Origin: Pseudomonadota bacterium
Lineage (GTDB): Bacteria; Pseudomonadota; Alphaproteobacteria; Rhizobiales; Tepidamorphaceae
Length of the DNA stretch: 64,000 bases
Assembly (NCBI GenBank): GCA_023458595.1
Contig: JAEWYT010000023.1
Coordinates: 111,132-175,131 of the forward strand
Direction of reading: 5' to 3'
Each line of letters starts with the position of its first letter. Position 1 is the stretch's first letter. Positions 52,867-64,000 of this stretch are shown piece after piece. The notes under the pieces were generated by a model that was not told the origin of the DNA, searched no databases, and worked only from the letters and a program-made list of their open reading frames with translations. The translations under genes were made by a program, and so were the position numbers.

Positions 52867-53376
52867 CTATTTGCATTCCTGGGCGATCTTGTCGAGGGCC
52901 GCCGAGATGCCCGACAGGGAATAGTTGTCGACCGTTTCGGTGCCGCGCGCCGAGGTGCCCTTGATCACCATGGCCGCGCCCCTGCGCATGGCGCCGACGA
53001 GGTTGGACTCCTCCGCCGCGTTTTCCACCCAGGCGCCGTCGTCCTTCGTGAACAGGGTGAAGGTCTCGTCGCCGATCTGGACGGTCGCCTTGCTGTCCGG
53101 TTTGTAGGGGTAGCCGATGATTACCGACACCTCGTTCTTGACGCCGGAGCCCGGCCGCGAGGTGACGAAGAAATAGACCGGATCGCGGTTGGCTCCCGAG
53201 GGCTCGGACTTCTTCGGCTGTGAAAGCGCGTAACAGACCTTGCCGCCGCCGGATTCGGCGACGTAGGCGCCCCAGTCCTTGAACTGGCCGAGCGGCGTCG
53301 CGCTCTGCGCGAAGGCCGCCCCGCTTGCCGCGGTCATGGCCACCGTGAGGGAAAGGGCGAGAATTTTCTGCTTCAT
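52867..53376 (-). CDS. Invasion-associated locus B (IalB) family secreted protein
   Basis: A 169-residue exported protein with a signal peptide (1-23, cleavage after AFA). The mature domain has the IalB signature: FKDWGAYVAESGGGKVCYALSQPKKSEP, YFFVTSRPGSGVKNEVSVIIGYPY, and GAAMVIKGTSARGTETVDNYSLSGISAALDKIAQEC. Two Cys (K-VCYA and EC-K at the end) likely form a disulfide. IalB-type proteins are widespread in Hyphomicrobiales; a role in envelope or host contact is only known for Bartonella. Confidence 0.9.
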   Translation of the reverse strand: MKQKILALSLTVAMTAASGAAFAQSATPLGQFKDWGAYVAESGGGKVCYALSQPKKSEPSGANRDPVYFFVTSRPGSGVKNEVSVIIGYPYKPDSKATVQIGDETFTLFTKDDGAWVENAAEESNLVGAMRRGAAMVIKGTSARGTETVDNYSLSGISAALDKIAQECK

Positions 53377-53692
53377 CGTTGCCTACCAAGCGTCAGGACC
53401 GTTGCCGGAACGTGCGAACGGTTTTACAGGGAATCGGCGCGATTCGCTTCGTTGCGTCAAACAGCCCCCGTTCGTCGCAATGCTTTGCCGCTACCAGCAC
53501 GCCGGCGTTTCATACCGGTTGCCCATCAATGTCGGCAATTTTTTGACGAATTGTAACAATTCGTGAACCTCGGCGGAGCGCGCGCCGCACCGCCCGGACG
53601 GGGTTGCCGCGTCCGTCCGGCTCCGATATGCCGCTCGGGCGGAAGGGCGCCTCGCCCGCCCGCGAAATCCCGCAGCCGATGACGAGGGTCCG
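53377..53692. other. Divergent intergenic region between IalB and quinone reductase genes
   Basis: 316 bases, no gene supported. It holds the perfect palindrome at 53546-53564 in an AT-rich patch; the rest is GC-rich and featureless to my reading. Confidence 0.45.
53546..53564. promoter_or_regulatory. Perfect 19-bp palindrome, candidate operator
   Basis: ACGAATTGTAACAATTCGT: 8-bp arms around TAA. It lies 128 nt before the quinone reductase ATG and 169 nt before the IalB ATG. No T tail, so operator is likelier than terminator. Confidence 0.45.
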
Positions 53693-54667
53693 ATGAAAGC
53701 CGTGCTCTGCGAAGCCCTCGGGGGTCCCGAGACCCTGGTCGTGCGCGACCTGCCCGATCCCGTGCCGGGCGCCGGCGAGGTGGCGGTGAAGGTCGCGGCG
53801 GCGGCTCTCAACTTCTTCGATACGCTCATCATTCAGGGCAAGTACCAGTTCAGGCCCGACCTGCCGTTCTCGCCGGGGGCGGAATTCTCCGGCCGCGTCA
53901 GCGCCGTCGGCGAGGGCGTAACGGACTTCGCCGTCGGCGACCGGGTGATCGGCTACGGTGGCTGGGGCGCCTGCCGCGAGATCGTCGTCGCGCCGGTGGG
54001 CAAGCTCGTGCACGTGCCGGACGGCGTCGACCTCGAGCAGGCGGCCGGCCTCATCGTCACCTACGGCACGACCCTGCACGCCCTCGCCGACCGGGCGAAG
54101 CTGAAGCCCGGCGAGACGCTCGCCGTCCTCGGCGCGGCCGGCGGCGTCGGCGCCGCGGCGGTCGAGATCGGCAAGATCATGGGCGCGAAGGTGATCGCGG
54201 TCGCCTCCTCGCCCGACAAGCTCGACTTCTGCCGCTCGATCGGCGCCGACGAGACGATCGACTACTCGAAGGAGGACCTGAAGGCGCGGCTGAAGGAGCT
54301 GACCGGCGGCAAGGGCGTCGACGTCGTCTACGATCCCGTCGGCGGCGAGCATGCCGAGGCCGCCCTGCGCTCGACCGCCTGGGAGGGCCGCTACCTCGTC
54401 ATCGGCTTCGCCGCGGGCGAGATCCCGAAGATCCCGCTGAACCTGGTGCTGCTCAAGGGCTGCGACGTGCTCGGCGTGTTCTGGGGCAAGTTCACCGAGG
54501 TGAGCCCGCAAGGCGACCGCGCCAACACCCGCCGGCTCCTCGACTGGATGGCCGAGGGCAGGCTGTCGGTCGCCGTGCATGCCCGCTATCCGATGGAGGA
54601 GACGCCCGAGGCGCTCGGCGCCATCGCCCGGCGGGAGGTGAAGGGGAAGGTGCTGATCGTTCCCTGA
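53693..54667 (+). CDS. Zinc-independent quinone oxidoreductase (MDR family)
   Basis: A 324-residue medium-chain reductase of the QOR/zeta-crystallin type: NFFDTLIIQGKYQFRPDLPFSPGAEFSGRV, LGAAGGVGAAAVEIGKIMGAKVIA (NADPH loop AAGGVG), YDPVGG and the C-terminal KGKVLIV. No zinc-ligating Cys cluster. It reduces quinones or enones with NADPH. GAGGGTCCG precedes the ATG. Confidence 0.9.
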   Translation: MKAVLCEALGGPETLVVRDLPDPVPGAGEVAVKVAAAALNFFDTLIIQGKYQFRPDLPFSPGAEFSGRVSAVGEGVTDFAVGDRVIGYGGWGACREIVVAPVGKLVHVPDGVDLEQAAGLIVTYGTTLHALADRAKLKPGETLAVLGAAGGVGAAAVEIGKIMGAKVIAVASSPDKLDFCRSIGADETIDYSKEDLKARLKELTGGKGVDVVYDPVGGEHAEAALRSTAWEGRYLVIGFAAGEIPKIPLNLVLLKGCDVLGVFWGKFTEVSPQGDRANTRRLLDWMAEGRLSVAVHARYPMEETPEALGAIARREVKGKVLIVP

Positions 54668-54707
54668 CGGGAGCGGCGAACGGCGGGGAGCGTCGGAGCT
54701 CCGTTCG

Positions 54708-55085
54708 CTATTCGCCCATCTTCCGCAGCGCCTCGGCCGCCTTGCGCCGGTGGTGCGGGCGGATGTGGACGGCGACCGCCGCGATCGCGGCGAGCAGGAT
54801 CGAGGCGTCGTCGGTGAAGCCGGCGACCGCCAGGAAGTCCGGGACCACGTCGAAGGGCATGACGAAATAGGCGAGCGCGCCGAACAGGGTGGCCCGCGCC
54901 TTGAGCGGCGTCGTCGGATCGACGGCGCAGAACCAGGCGGCGGCGAGATCCTGCGCGAACGGCAGCCTGGCCGCCACGCGCTTGAACTTGCGCCAGAATC
55001 CGTCGCGCACGCGCGCCTGGTTGGCCGCGAACACGGCGGGCAGATGCGCCTCCTCGCCGATCCAGCTAGCGGTCGTGTCGTTCAT
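54708..55085 (-). CDS. DUF1232 (YkvA) family membrane protein
   Basis: A 125-residue protein with the DUF1232 block FGALAYFVMPFDVVPDFLAVAGFTDDASILLAAI, containing the P-x-D-x-x-P-D signature and hydrophobic helices. Widespread small membrane protein without an established role. Convergent with the quinone reductase gene. Confidence 0.86.
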   Translation of the reverse strand: MNDTTASWIGEEAHLPAVFAANQARVRDGFWRKFKRVAARLPFAQDLAAAWFCAVDPTTPLKARATLFGALAYFVMPFDVVPDFLAVAGFTDDASILLAAIAAVAVHIRPHHRRKAAEALRKMGE

Positions 55086-55243
55086 GCCGGGCTCCCATGC
55101 TGTGCTCCATGTCCCGAGGGTAGATCGTACAGGAGTCGTACAAGAAATGGGTGCCGCGACATTTTACGCAAGCTCGCGCGTTTCCAGCCGCTCCCGGATC
55201 GGCTAAGAGGTCCGGCGACAAGAACGGACGAGGGAGACATCAC

Positions 55244-56029
<786 letters not shown>

Positions 56030-56118
56030 TACGGCTTTCGGCCCTTCCCGCTCGCCCCCGCGAAAGCGGCGGGAAGGGATTCTCTTTGGCTCGCGGCAGC
56101 CGCCGTTCCGGGAAGCCG

Positions 56119-56421
56119 CTACGCCGAAATATCCGCCGCGATCCTGTCCATCGCCCTGGCGAGCCTGACGTCTCGATCGGTCAGGCCGCCGGCGTCGTGG
56201 CTCGTCAGCACGACCTCGACCCTGCCGTAGACGTTCGACCATTCGGGGTGATGGTCCATCTTCTCGGCGACGAGGGCCACCCGTGCCATGAAGCCGAACG
56301 CCTCGTTGAAGTTCTGGAAGGTGAACGTCCGGGCGATCGCGTCGCGGCCCTGAACCGTTTTCCAGCCGGGAAGCCCTGCCAGCGCCTCGGCGCGCGCCTC
56401 ACTCGTCAGCGTCTTCGCCAT
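56119..56421 (-). CDS. 4a-hydroxytetrahydrobiopterin dehydratase (PCD/DCoH)
   Basis: A 100-residue protein: FGFMARVALVAEKMDHHPEWSNVYGRVEVVLTSHDAGGLTDRDVRLA, the family signature with the catalytic HHP...H pair. It regenerates the pterin used by aromatic amino acid hydroxylases or recycles molybdopterin-type compounds; no hydroxylase is near. It starts 23 bases inside the end of the upstream ThpR gene. Confidence 0.93.
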   Translation of the reverse strand: MAKTLTSEARAEALAGLPGWKTVQGRDAIARTFTFQNFNEAFGFMARVALVAEKMDHHPEWSNVYGRVEVVLTSHDAGGLTDRDVRLARAMDRIAADISA

Positions 56422-56968
56422 GACCGAAGTCTCCTCCTTCGAGCGGATAGGCTTCCTCCACCACGTAGGGCCCGCCGCCCTGGTTCGAGCGCGACGAGAA
56501 CAGCACGAAGCGCCCGATCGCGATCGGACCCCAGAAGAAGCCGCCGCGCGATTCCATATAGGCCGCGACCGCTCCCGGCGACACGCCCCTGAGCCGGGCC
56601 ACCGTCACGTGCGGGGAGAACTTGCGCGGATCCGGGGGCAGGCCCAGCATCTGCATCATCCGCTCCTGCTCGGCCTGCAGCGCGGCGAGGTCGGGCGACG
56701 ACGTGACGCCCGCGAAGACCGAATGCGGCTTACGCCCGCCGAAGACGCCGATCCCGTCGAGCGTGATCGAGAAGGCCGACCGGCGGATCCGGTCGAGCAT
56801 GTCGGCCACCGAGCTCGCCGTCCGGTTGTCGACGTCGCCGATGAAGCGCAGCGTCACGTGATAGTTCTCCGGATCGATCCAGCGCGCGCCGGGAAGCCCC
56901 CCGCGCAGCCCCGTCAGGACGGAGACGGCGTCGGCGGGCATCTCGAGACCGGTGAACAGACGGGGCAT
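56399..56968 (-). CDS. thpR: RNA 2',3'-cyclic phosphodiesterase (ThpR/LigT)
   Basis: A 189-residue 2H-phosphoesterase: the two HxTx motifs are HVTLRFIG (about residues 39-46) and HVTVARLRG (about 124-132). It opens cyclic phosphates on RNA ends and can ligate tRNA halves in vitro. The 3' end overlaps the PCD gene by 23 bases. Confidence 0.93.
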   Translation of the reverse strand: MPRLFTGLEMPADAVSVLTGLRGGLPGARWIDPENYHVTLRFIGDVDNRTASSVADMLDRIRRSAFSITLDGIGVFGGRKPHSVFAGVTSSPDLAALQAEQERMMQMLGLPPDPRKFSPHVTVARLRGVSPGAVAAYMESRGGFFWGPIAIGRFVLFSSRSNQGGGPYVVEEAYPLEGGDFGHGEDADE

Positions 56969-56994
56969 GGGCGGCCGGGCCTTTCGAGACGGGG

Positions 56995-58041
56995 TCAGGG
57001 ACAGGGATTCTGATGCAAGAGATGGACCGCGTCGATGCGTTCCTCGATCTCCGGGCTCAGATCGAGGTCGAAGGCGTCGATATCGGTCTTCAGCTGCTCC
57101 ATCGTCGTCGCCCCGATCAGCGCGGAGGTCACGAACGGCCGGCTCGCGACGAAGCGGATGGCCATCTGCGCGGGATCAAGGCCCAGCTCGCCGGCGAGAT
57201 CCACATAGGCGGCGACCGCGGTCTCCGCGCCGGGCTTCTGGTAGCGCTGCGCCCGGTTGAACAGCACGGTGCGGGTGTTCTCCGGCCGCGCGCCGTTCAG
57301 GTACTTGCCGGTGAGGAAGCCCTGCGCCAGCGGCGAATAGGCGAGGAGCCCGACGTCCTCGCGCATGGCGATCTCCGCGAGCCCGGTCTCGAAGGTGCGG
57401 TTGACCAGATTGTAGGCGTTCTGGATCGATTGCACGCGCGGCAGGCCCCTGGTCTCCGCGAGTTTCAGGAACGTCATCGTGCCCCAGGGAGATTCGTTCG
57501 ACAGGCCGACATGGCGGATCTTGCCCGCCTTCACCGCCAGGTCGAGCGCGGCGAGCGTTTCCTCGATCGGCACCTCGGGTCCCTCGACCGGCTTGAACAC
57601 GGTCGGCACGGACCCGAATCCGCTGACCGCGCGGTCGGGCCAATGGATCTGGTAGAGGTCGATAAAGTCCGTGCCGAGCCGCTTCAGGCTCCTGTCGACG
57701 GCCTCGAGCACCTGGCGCCGGGAGAGGTCTGTTGTCCCGCCGCCATCGCGGAACCAGGTGTTTTCCGAGCGCCCGACGATCTTGCTCGCGAGGATCACCT
57801 TGTCGCGGTTCTTCCGGGCCTTCAGCCAGCTCGCGACGATCTCGTCGGTGCGCCCCTGCGTCTCCGGCTTCGGCGGGATCGGATAGAGTTCCGCCGTGTC
57901 CAGGAAGTTGATGCCGCGCCCGAAGGCGTGGTCCATCTGCGCGTGGCCCTCGGCCTCGGTGTTCTGCTGGCCCCAGGTCATGGTGCCGAGGCCGATCGCG
58001 CTGACGCGCAGATCGGTCCGTCCCAGCCGTCGGTATTCCAT
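56995..58041 (-). CDS. Aldo/keto reductase (Tas/YghZ-like)
   Basis: A 348-residue TIM-barrel NADPH reductase. The tetrad is seen as Asp in NFLDTAELYPIP (with Tyr in ELY), Lys in ILASKIVGR and His in YQIHWPD. The IPPKPETQGRTDEIVASWL insert is typical of Tas. Substrate unknown. Confidence 0.9.
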   Translation of the reverse strand: MEYRRLGRTDLRVSAIGLGTMTWGQQNTEAEGHAQMDHAFGRGINFLDTAELYPIPPKPETQGRTDEIVASWLKARKNRDKVILASKIVGRSENTWFRDGGGTTDLSRRQVLEAVDRSLKRLGTDFIDLYQIHWPDRAVSGFGSVPTVFKPVEGPEVPIEETLAALDLAVKAGKIRHVGLSNESPWGTMTFLKLAETRGLPRVQSIQNAYNLVNRTFETGLAEIAMREDVGLLAYSPLAQGFLTGKYLNGARPENTRTVLFNRAQRYQKPGAETAVAAYVDLAGELGLDPAQMAIRFVASRPFVTSALIGATTMEQLKTDIDAFDLDLSPEIEERIDAVHLLHQNPCP

Positions 58042-58080
58042 CGAAGTCCCCTTGCTTTTTTTCGGATCGAAGGTCGAAGG

Positions 58081-58821
58081 TCAGCCGCCGGAGGCCTGCG
58101 AGCCGTTCTCGATGCGGGCGATCAGCCGTTCGACATAGGGAAGGATTCGCTCGACGATGACGTCCACCCCTTCCGGCGTCGGATGCATGCCGTCGTCCAG
58201 ATTGAGCTTCGGATCGGCCGCGACGCCGTCGAGGAAGAAGGGATAGAGCACGAAGCCGTACTGGTTCGCGAGGTCGGGATAGATCGCGTTGAACCGCCCG
58301 GCGTAGGCCTCGCCCATGTTCGGCGGCGCCAGCATGCCGGCGACCAGCACGTCTATGCCGCGCGCCTTTAGCTTTTCGGCGATCGCCCGCAGCGCGTCCT
58401 GCGTGACGTCGAGATCGATGCCGCGCAGGGCGTCGTTGGCGCCGAGCTCCAGGATCACGCCGTCGGTGCCGTCGGGCACCGACCAGTCGACGCGCTCGAG
58501 CCCTCCGCTCGTCGTGTCGCCGGAGACGCCGGCGTTCTCGACCACCACGTCGTATCCGCGCGCCTTCAGCGCCTGCTCGAGCTTCACCGGAAACGCGGCC
58601 TCCGGCGCCAGCATGTAGCCCGCCGACAGGCTGTCGCCGAGCGCGACCAGCCGGATCGGCCCCTTGTCCGCCCAGGCCGGACAGGTCCACAGGGCGAGAA
58701 TCGTCGTAATGATCGCGACGGCGCGCGCGAAGCCGGCTTTAAGCTTCGCGGGCCCTGCCCCATATGTCGGGGATCGCCGTCGCCCGCCCCCGCCACCGAG
58801 GAGTTCCGTTCCGTGCCGCAT
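58081..58821 (-). CDS. GDSL-type arylesterase/lysophospholipase (TesA-like)
   Basis: A 246-residue SGNH hydrolase. Block I LVALGDSLSAGY (nucleophile Ser), Gly in NAGVSGDTTSGG, Asn in LELGANDALRG, and DDGMHPTPEG with Asp-His. A signal peptide precedes (ARAVAIITTILALWTCPAWA), outside location in the periplasm. The only usable start is ATG 58821, which lies 9 bases inside the divergent ABC-transporter gene. Arylesterase/ABC pairs in this divergent order are common in Hyphomicrobiales. Confidence 0.88.
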   Translation of the reverse strand: MRHGTELLGGGGGRRRSPTYGAGPAKLKAGFARAVAIITTILALWTCPAWADKGPIRLVALGDSLSAGYMLAPEAAFPVKLEQALKARGYDVVVENAGVSGDTTSGGLERVDWSVPDGTDGVILELGANDALRGIDLDVTQDALRAIAEKLKARGIDVLVAGMLAPPNMGEAYAGRFNAIYPDLANQYGFVLYPFFLDGVAADPKLNLDDGMHPTPEGVDVIVERILPYVERLIARIENGSQASGG

Positions 58822-59513
58822 GACGCCATCCGTCTCGAGAACGTCCATCTGAGCCTCGGCAGCGGCGCCGCCAGGGTCCATGTGCTCAAGGGTATTAGCC
58901 TCAATATAGCGGCCGGGGAAGCGATCGGCATCGTCGGGCCGTCGGGATCGGGCAAATCGACGCTTCTGATGGTCATGGCCGGCCTGGAGCCGCCGGGCTC
59001 CGGCGAGATCGTCGTCGCCGGCCGGGATCTCGCGAGCCTCGACGAGGACGCGCTCGCCCGCTTTCGCGGCGACAACGTCGGCATCGTCTTCCAGTCCTTC
59101 CACCTGATCCAGAACATGACGGCGCTGGAAAACGTCGCCGTGCCGCTCGAGCTCGCCGGCCGCGCCGACGCCTTCGAACGCGCCGGGGCCGAGCTGGCGC
59201 AGGTCGGGCTTTCCGACCGCACCGCCCACTATCCCGCCGAACTGTCCGGCGGCGAGCAGCAGCGCGTGGCGCTCGCCCGCGCCCTCGTGGTCGAGCCGGC
59301 GATCCTGTTCGCCGACGAGCCGACCGGCAATCTCGACGCGGCGACCGGCGCGCAGATCGTCGATCTGATGTTCGACCTGCACGGGAAGCGCGGGACGACG
59401 CTGGTGCTCGTCACCCACGATACGTCCCTCGCCGCCCGCTGCGGCCGCACCATCGCCATGCGCGACGGCACCATCGAGCACGAGAGCGCGGCCGCGGACA
59501 GGATCGCCGCGCA

Positions 59514-59517
<4 letters not shown>
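58813..59517 (+). CDS. ABC transporter ATP-binding protein (LolD/YbbA-like)
   Basis: A 234-residue ATPase: Walker A IVGPSGSGKSTLLM, Q-loop VFQSFHLIQNMTALENV, signature LSGGEQQRVALARAL, Walker B ILFADEPTGNLD and His switch LVTHD. The FHLIQNMTALENVAVPLEL form is that of the LolD/YbbA/MacB group. The start is GTG 58813, after GAGGAG. Its stop overlaps the permease ATG (ATGA). YbbA-YbbP systems sit next to tesA in many proteobacteria. Confidence 0.93.
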
Positions 59518-62081
<2,564 letters not shown>

Positions 62082-62342
62082 GGGCGGAACGCGACCGCCG
62101 CCTCGCCCGAACGTCGCCCGCGCGTAGCCCCCGCCCCGCCCCCGTGCCGCCCGCCGGAGGCGCAACGCGCGACGACGGAACGCGCAGGGCCGCGACCGGC
62201 GCGACGGGACCGGCGCCACGCCGGGCGATCCCTAAACGTTTCGTAAGGTTCCCCGGCCCAAATTCGCTCCGGAAACTCTTGCCTCCCGTTGGCAGGACAC
62301 CCATATTCGATCGGTGCTTTGACAAAACCCGAGGGGAATCCC

Positions 62343-63092
62343 ATGGCGGAACTCGACAAACAGGCTGCCCGCGCCTACGGCATGGGCGCCTCTCGCGCCG
62401 GAGCCGGCGCAATCGACGAGGGCCTGCGCGCGTACATGCTGCAGGTCTACAACTACATGGCGATCGGCCTTGCCGTGACCGGCGTGGTCGCGTTCGGCGC
62501 GTTCACGATGGCGGTCAGCGGCGGCCAGCTCACCGCTTTCGGCCAGGCGATCTACGCCAGCCCGCTGAAGTGGGTGATCATGCTGGCCCCGCTCGGCATG
62601 GTGTTCCTGCTGTCCGCCCGGCTCAACTCGATGAGCCTCGGCGGCGCCCAGATGGCGTTCTGGGTCTTCGCCGCGCTGATGGGGCTGTCGCTGTCGTCCG
62701 TCTTCCTGGTCTTCACCGGGGCGAGCATCGCCCGCGTCTTCTTCATCACCGCCGCCTCGTTCGGCGCGCTGAGCCTCTACGGCTACACGACGAAGAAGGA
62801 CCTGAGCGCCTGGGGCTCGTTCCTGTTCATGGGCCTGATCGGCATCATCATCGCCTCGCTCGTGAACCTGTTCCTCGCCTCCTCGGCTCTCCAGTTCGCA
62901 GTGTCGGTGATCGGCGTGCTGGTGTTCGCGGGCCTGACCGCCTACGACACCCAGCAGATCAAGGAGATGTACTCGGTCCACGACGACGGCACGATGTCCG
63001 GCCGCAAGGCGATCAACGGCGCGCTGAGGCTCTACCTCGACTTCATCAACCTGTTCATGATGCTGTTGCAGCTGTTCGGCAACCGCAACTGA
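62343..63092 (+). CDS. Bax inhibitor-1/YccA family membrane protein
   Basis: A 249-residue protein with seven membrane helices: YNYMAIGLAVTGVVAFGAF, PLKWVIMLAPLGMVFLLSA, FWVFAALMGLSLSSVFLVF, IARVFFITAASFGALSLYGY, FLFMGLIGIIIASLVNLFL, FAVSVIGVLVFAGLTAYDTQQIK and the last FINLFMMLLQLFGNRN. The TAYDTQ block near the C-terminus carries the conserved Asp. BI-1 relatives form pH-gated calcium leak channels or modulate FtsH. GAGGGGAATCCC precedes the ATG. Confidence 0.92.
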   Translation: MAELDKQAARAYGMGASRAGAGAIDEGLRAYMLQVYNYMAIGLAVTGVVAFGAFTMAVSGGQLTAFGQAIYASPLKWVIMLAPLGMVFLLSARLNSMSLGGAQMAFWVFAALMGLSLSSVFLVFTGASIARVFFITAASFGALSLYGYTTKKDLSAWGSFLFMGLIGIIIASLVNLFLASSALQFAVSVIGVLVFAGLTAYDTQQIKEMYSVHDDGTMSGRKAINGALRLYLDFINLFMMLLQLFGNRN

Positions 63093-63116
63093 GTATGGCC
63101 GGTCACGTCGGCGACC

Positions 63117-63147
63117 AGGGCCCCGGCGGAAGCGCCGGGGCCCTTTT
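63117..63147 (+). terminator. Rho-independent terminator after the BI-1 gene
   Basis: Eleven-base stem GGGCCCCGGCG / CGCCGGGGCCC with a 4-base loop, then TTTT. It ends 17 bases before the TTG start of the GNAT gene, so that gene has its own promoter or is read by leak-through. Confidence 0.75.
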
Positions 63148-63163
63148 CGCATGGGGAACCCGC

Positions 63164-63718
63164 TTGTCCGAACCCGACCTCTCGATCCGCCCCGCCACGC
63201 CGGCGGACCTTCCCTCCATCGCCGCGATCTACGCCGACGCCGTCTCGACCGGCACGGCGAGCTTCGAGCTGAGCCCGCCCGACGAGGCGGAGATGGGCCG
63301 CCGCATGGCCGCGCTCCTCGACGGCGGCTTTCCCTATCTCGTCGCCGAATCGGCGGGGGCGGTCGCCGGCTACGCCTATGCCGGCGCCTACCGGCCGCGC
63401 CCCGCCTACCGCTTCACGGTGGAGGATTCGGTCTATGTCGCCCCGGCCGCCAAGGGCAGGGGCGTCGGCCGCGCGCTCCTGAAGGCGCTGGTCGCCGAGG
63501 CCGAAGGACGCGGCTTCCGGCAGATGATCGCGGTGATCGGGGACGAAGCCAGCGCCGGCTCGATCGCCCTGCACCGGTCGGCGGGCTTCGAGCTCGTCGG
63601 CACGTTCAGGTCGGTCGGCTGGAAGTTCGGCCAATGGCGCGCCACCGTGCTGATGCAGCGCGCGCTGGGCGCGGGCGACGCCGAGCCGCCGCCGGAAGAC
63701 CGGCAGGCGATTTCCTGA
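63164..63718 (+). CDS. GNAT family N-acetyltransferase (phosphinothricin-type)
   Basis: A 184-residue enzyme of the PAT/MddA group: IRPATPADLPSIAAIYADAVSTGTASFELSPPD, YAGAYRPRPAYRFTVEDSVYVAPAAKGRGVGRALLKALV (CoA loop), IALHRSAGFELVGTFRSVGWKFGQW. Members acetylate phosphinothricin, methionine sulfoximine or related amino acids. TTG 63164 is the start because the terminator hairpin lies before it. Its last 34 bases are repeated at 63927-63960. Confidence 0.87.
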   Translation: MSEPDLSIRPATPADLPSIAAIYADAVSTGTASFELSPPDEAEMGRRMAALLDGGFPYLVAESAGAVAGYAYAGAYRPRPAYRFTVEDSVYVAPAAKGRGVGRALLKALVAEAEGRGFRQMIAVIGDEASAGSIALHRSAGFELVGTFRSVGWKFGQWRATVLMQRALGAGDAEPPPEDRQAIS

Positions 63719-63758
63719 GCCGGAGGCCCGTAGCCCGGATGGAGCGGCAGCGTAATCC
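63685..63758. repeat. Direct repeat copy A (includes GNAT 3' end)
   Basis: Seventy-four bases that recur at 63927-64000 with three mismatches, 242 bases apart. The repeat spans the last 34 bases of the GNAT gene, its stop, and the start of a palindromic intergenic element. Confidence 0.8.
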
Positions 63759-63814
63759 GGGAAAGGCGGCTGCGCCGGACCCGGACTCCCGGATTGCGCT
63801 CCGCTCCATCCGGG
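63734..63814. repeat. Long-armed inverted repeat (REP-like element)
   Basis: About 28-base arms face each other (63734-63761 and 63787-63814): CCCGGATGGAGCG..CGTAATCCGGGA against TCCCGGATTGCG..CATCCGGG, with a ~25-base loop. This is the 'cccggatggagcg..aatccggg' class of intergenic palindrome found in many GC-rich proteobacteria. Confidence 0.7.
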
Positions 63815-63887
63815 CGACCGATACCGATGCGGCACGCGCCGGGTGCGGGTGATTCGCGACCCACCGTCGTCAGGGCCCTGGTTCGTC

Positions 63888-63910
63888 ATGGCCGGGCTCG
63901 GCCCGGCCAT
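63888..63910. repeat. Perfect 23-base palindrome
   Basis: Arms ATGGCCGGGC and GCCCGGCCAT around TCG, lying between the two direct-repeat copies. It belongs to another common intergenic palindrome type. Confidence 0.6.
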
Positions 63911-63926
63911 CCACGGTTTCCGCGCC

Positions 63927-64000
63927 GCCGCCGCCGGAAGGCCGGTAGACGATTTCCTGAGCCGGAGGCCCGTAGCCCGGATGGAGCGGCAGCGTAATCC
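63927..64000. repeat. Direct repeat copy B at the window edge
   Basis: Second copy of the 74-base sequence of 63685-63758 (71 identical). It reaches the last base of the window, so its true right end is unknown. Confidence 0.8.

Overview
The window reads as a piece of a GC-rich alphaproteobacterial chromosome, most likely Hyphomicrobiales (Rhizobiales). Supporting signs are the conserved neighbourhoods yggT-yggU-folD, ppa, typA, argG and rlmN, an IalB-family secreted protein, short-stemmed intergenic palindromes of the kind common in this group, and frequent ATGA/GTGA/TTGA stop-start overlaps. This placement is an inference from gene content and composition, not from a marker gene.

Positions 1-9084 are the right end of an integrated element. 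The left part (minus strand) is its mobility/replication module: tyrosine integrase, an unknown protein, an AlpA-like HTH protein and a primase cut by the window edge. The cargo follows at 2950-8720 and is visibly more AT-rich. It holds a DNA methyltransferase (plus strand) that converges on a two-gene unit made of an 89-residue protein and an 849-residue GHKL-type ATPase, then a class II Fic protein. The element ends in a 45-nt 3' fragment of a tRNA-Thr(CGT) gene (9040-9084). This is the displaced end expected after integration into a tRNA gene; the intact tRNA must lie left of the window. The methyltransferase/GHKL/small-protein set is the best candidate for an undescribed (probably defence) system.

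Positions 9200-22400 are a host region with environmental-response genes: a secreted decapeptide-repeat protein, a CPBP protease, an OmpR-type two-component system facing a Gly/Pro-rich acidic protein, a CPA1 antiporter with a cyclic-nucleotide domain, a DASS transporter, a chemoreceptor operon, and a WYL regulator. The WYL regulator has two matching 17-bp operators, one before itself and one before a VOC-EVE gene pair. A broken isovaleryl-CoA dehydrogenase remnant and a tandem array of palindromic repeats follow.

Positions 22445-30509 (minus strand) form a catabolic cluster for anthranilate (2-aminobenzoate) through CoA thioesters: a fused 2-aminobenzoyl-CoA monooxygenase/reductase, SDR, MarR regulator, enoyl-CoA hydratase, acyl-CoA dehydrogenase, aromatic-CoA ligase and a RidA-family enamine hydrolase. 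Divergent to it is a sugar-acid unit (FadR-type regulator, SMP-30 lactonase, altronate/galactarate dehydratase).

Positions 34300-64000 are mostly housekeeping and general metabolism: TerB-like, SDR, glutamine amidotransferase, methyltransferase, tRNA-Ala(CGC), YggT, YggU, FolD, pyrophosphatase, secreted proteins, BipA, PhoD, site-2 protease, glutamate synthase-like protein, ArgG, RlmN, IalB, quinone reductase, pterin dehydratase, ThpR, an aldo/keto reductase, the arylesterase/ABC-transporter divergent locus, BI-1 and a GNAT protein. The right edge carries a 74-nt direct repeat that includes the end of the GNAT gene.
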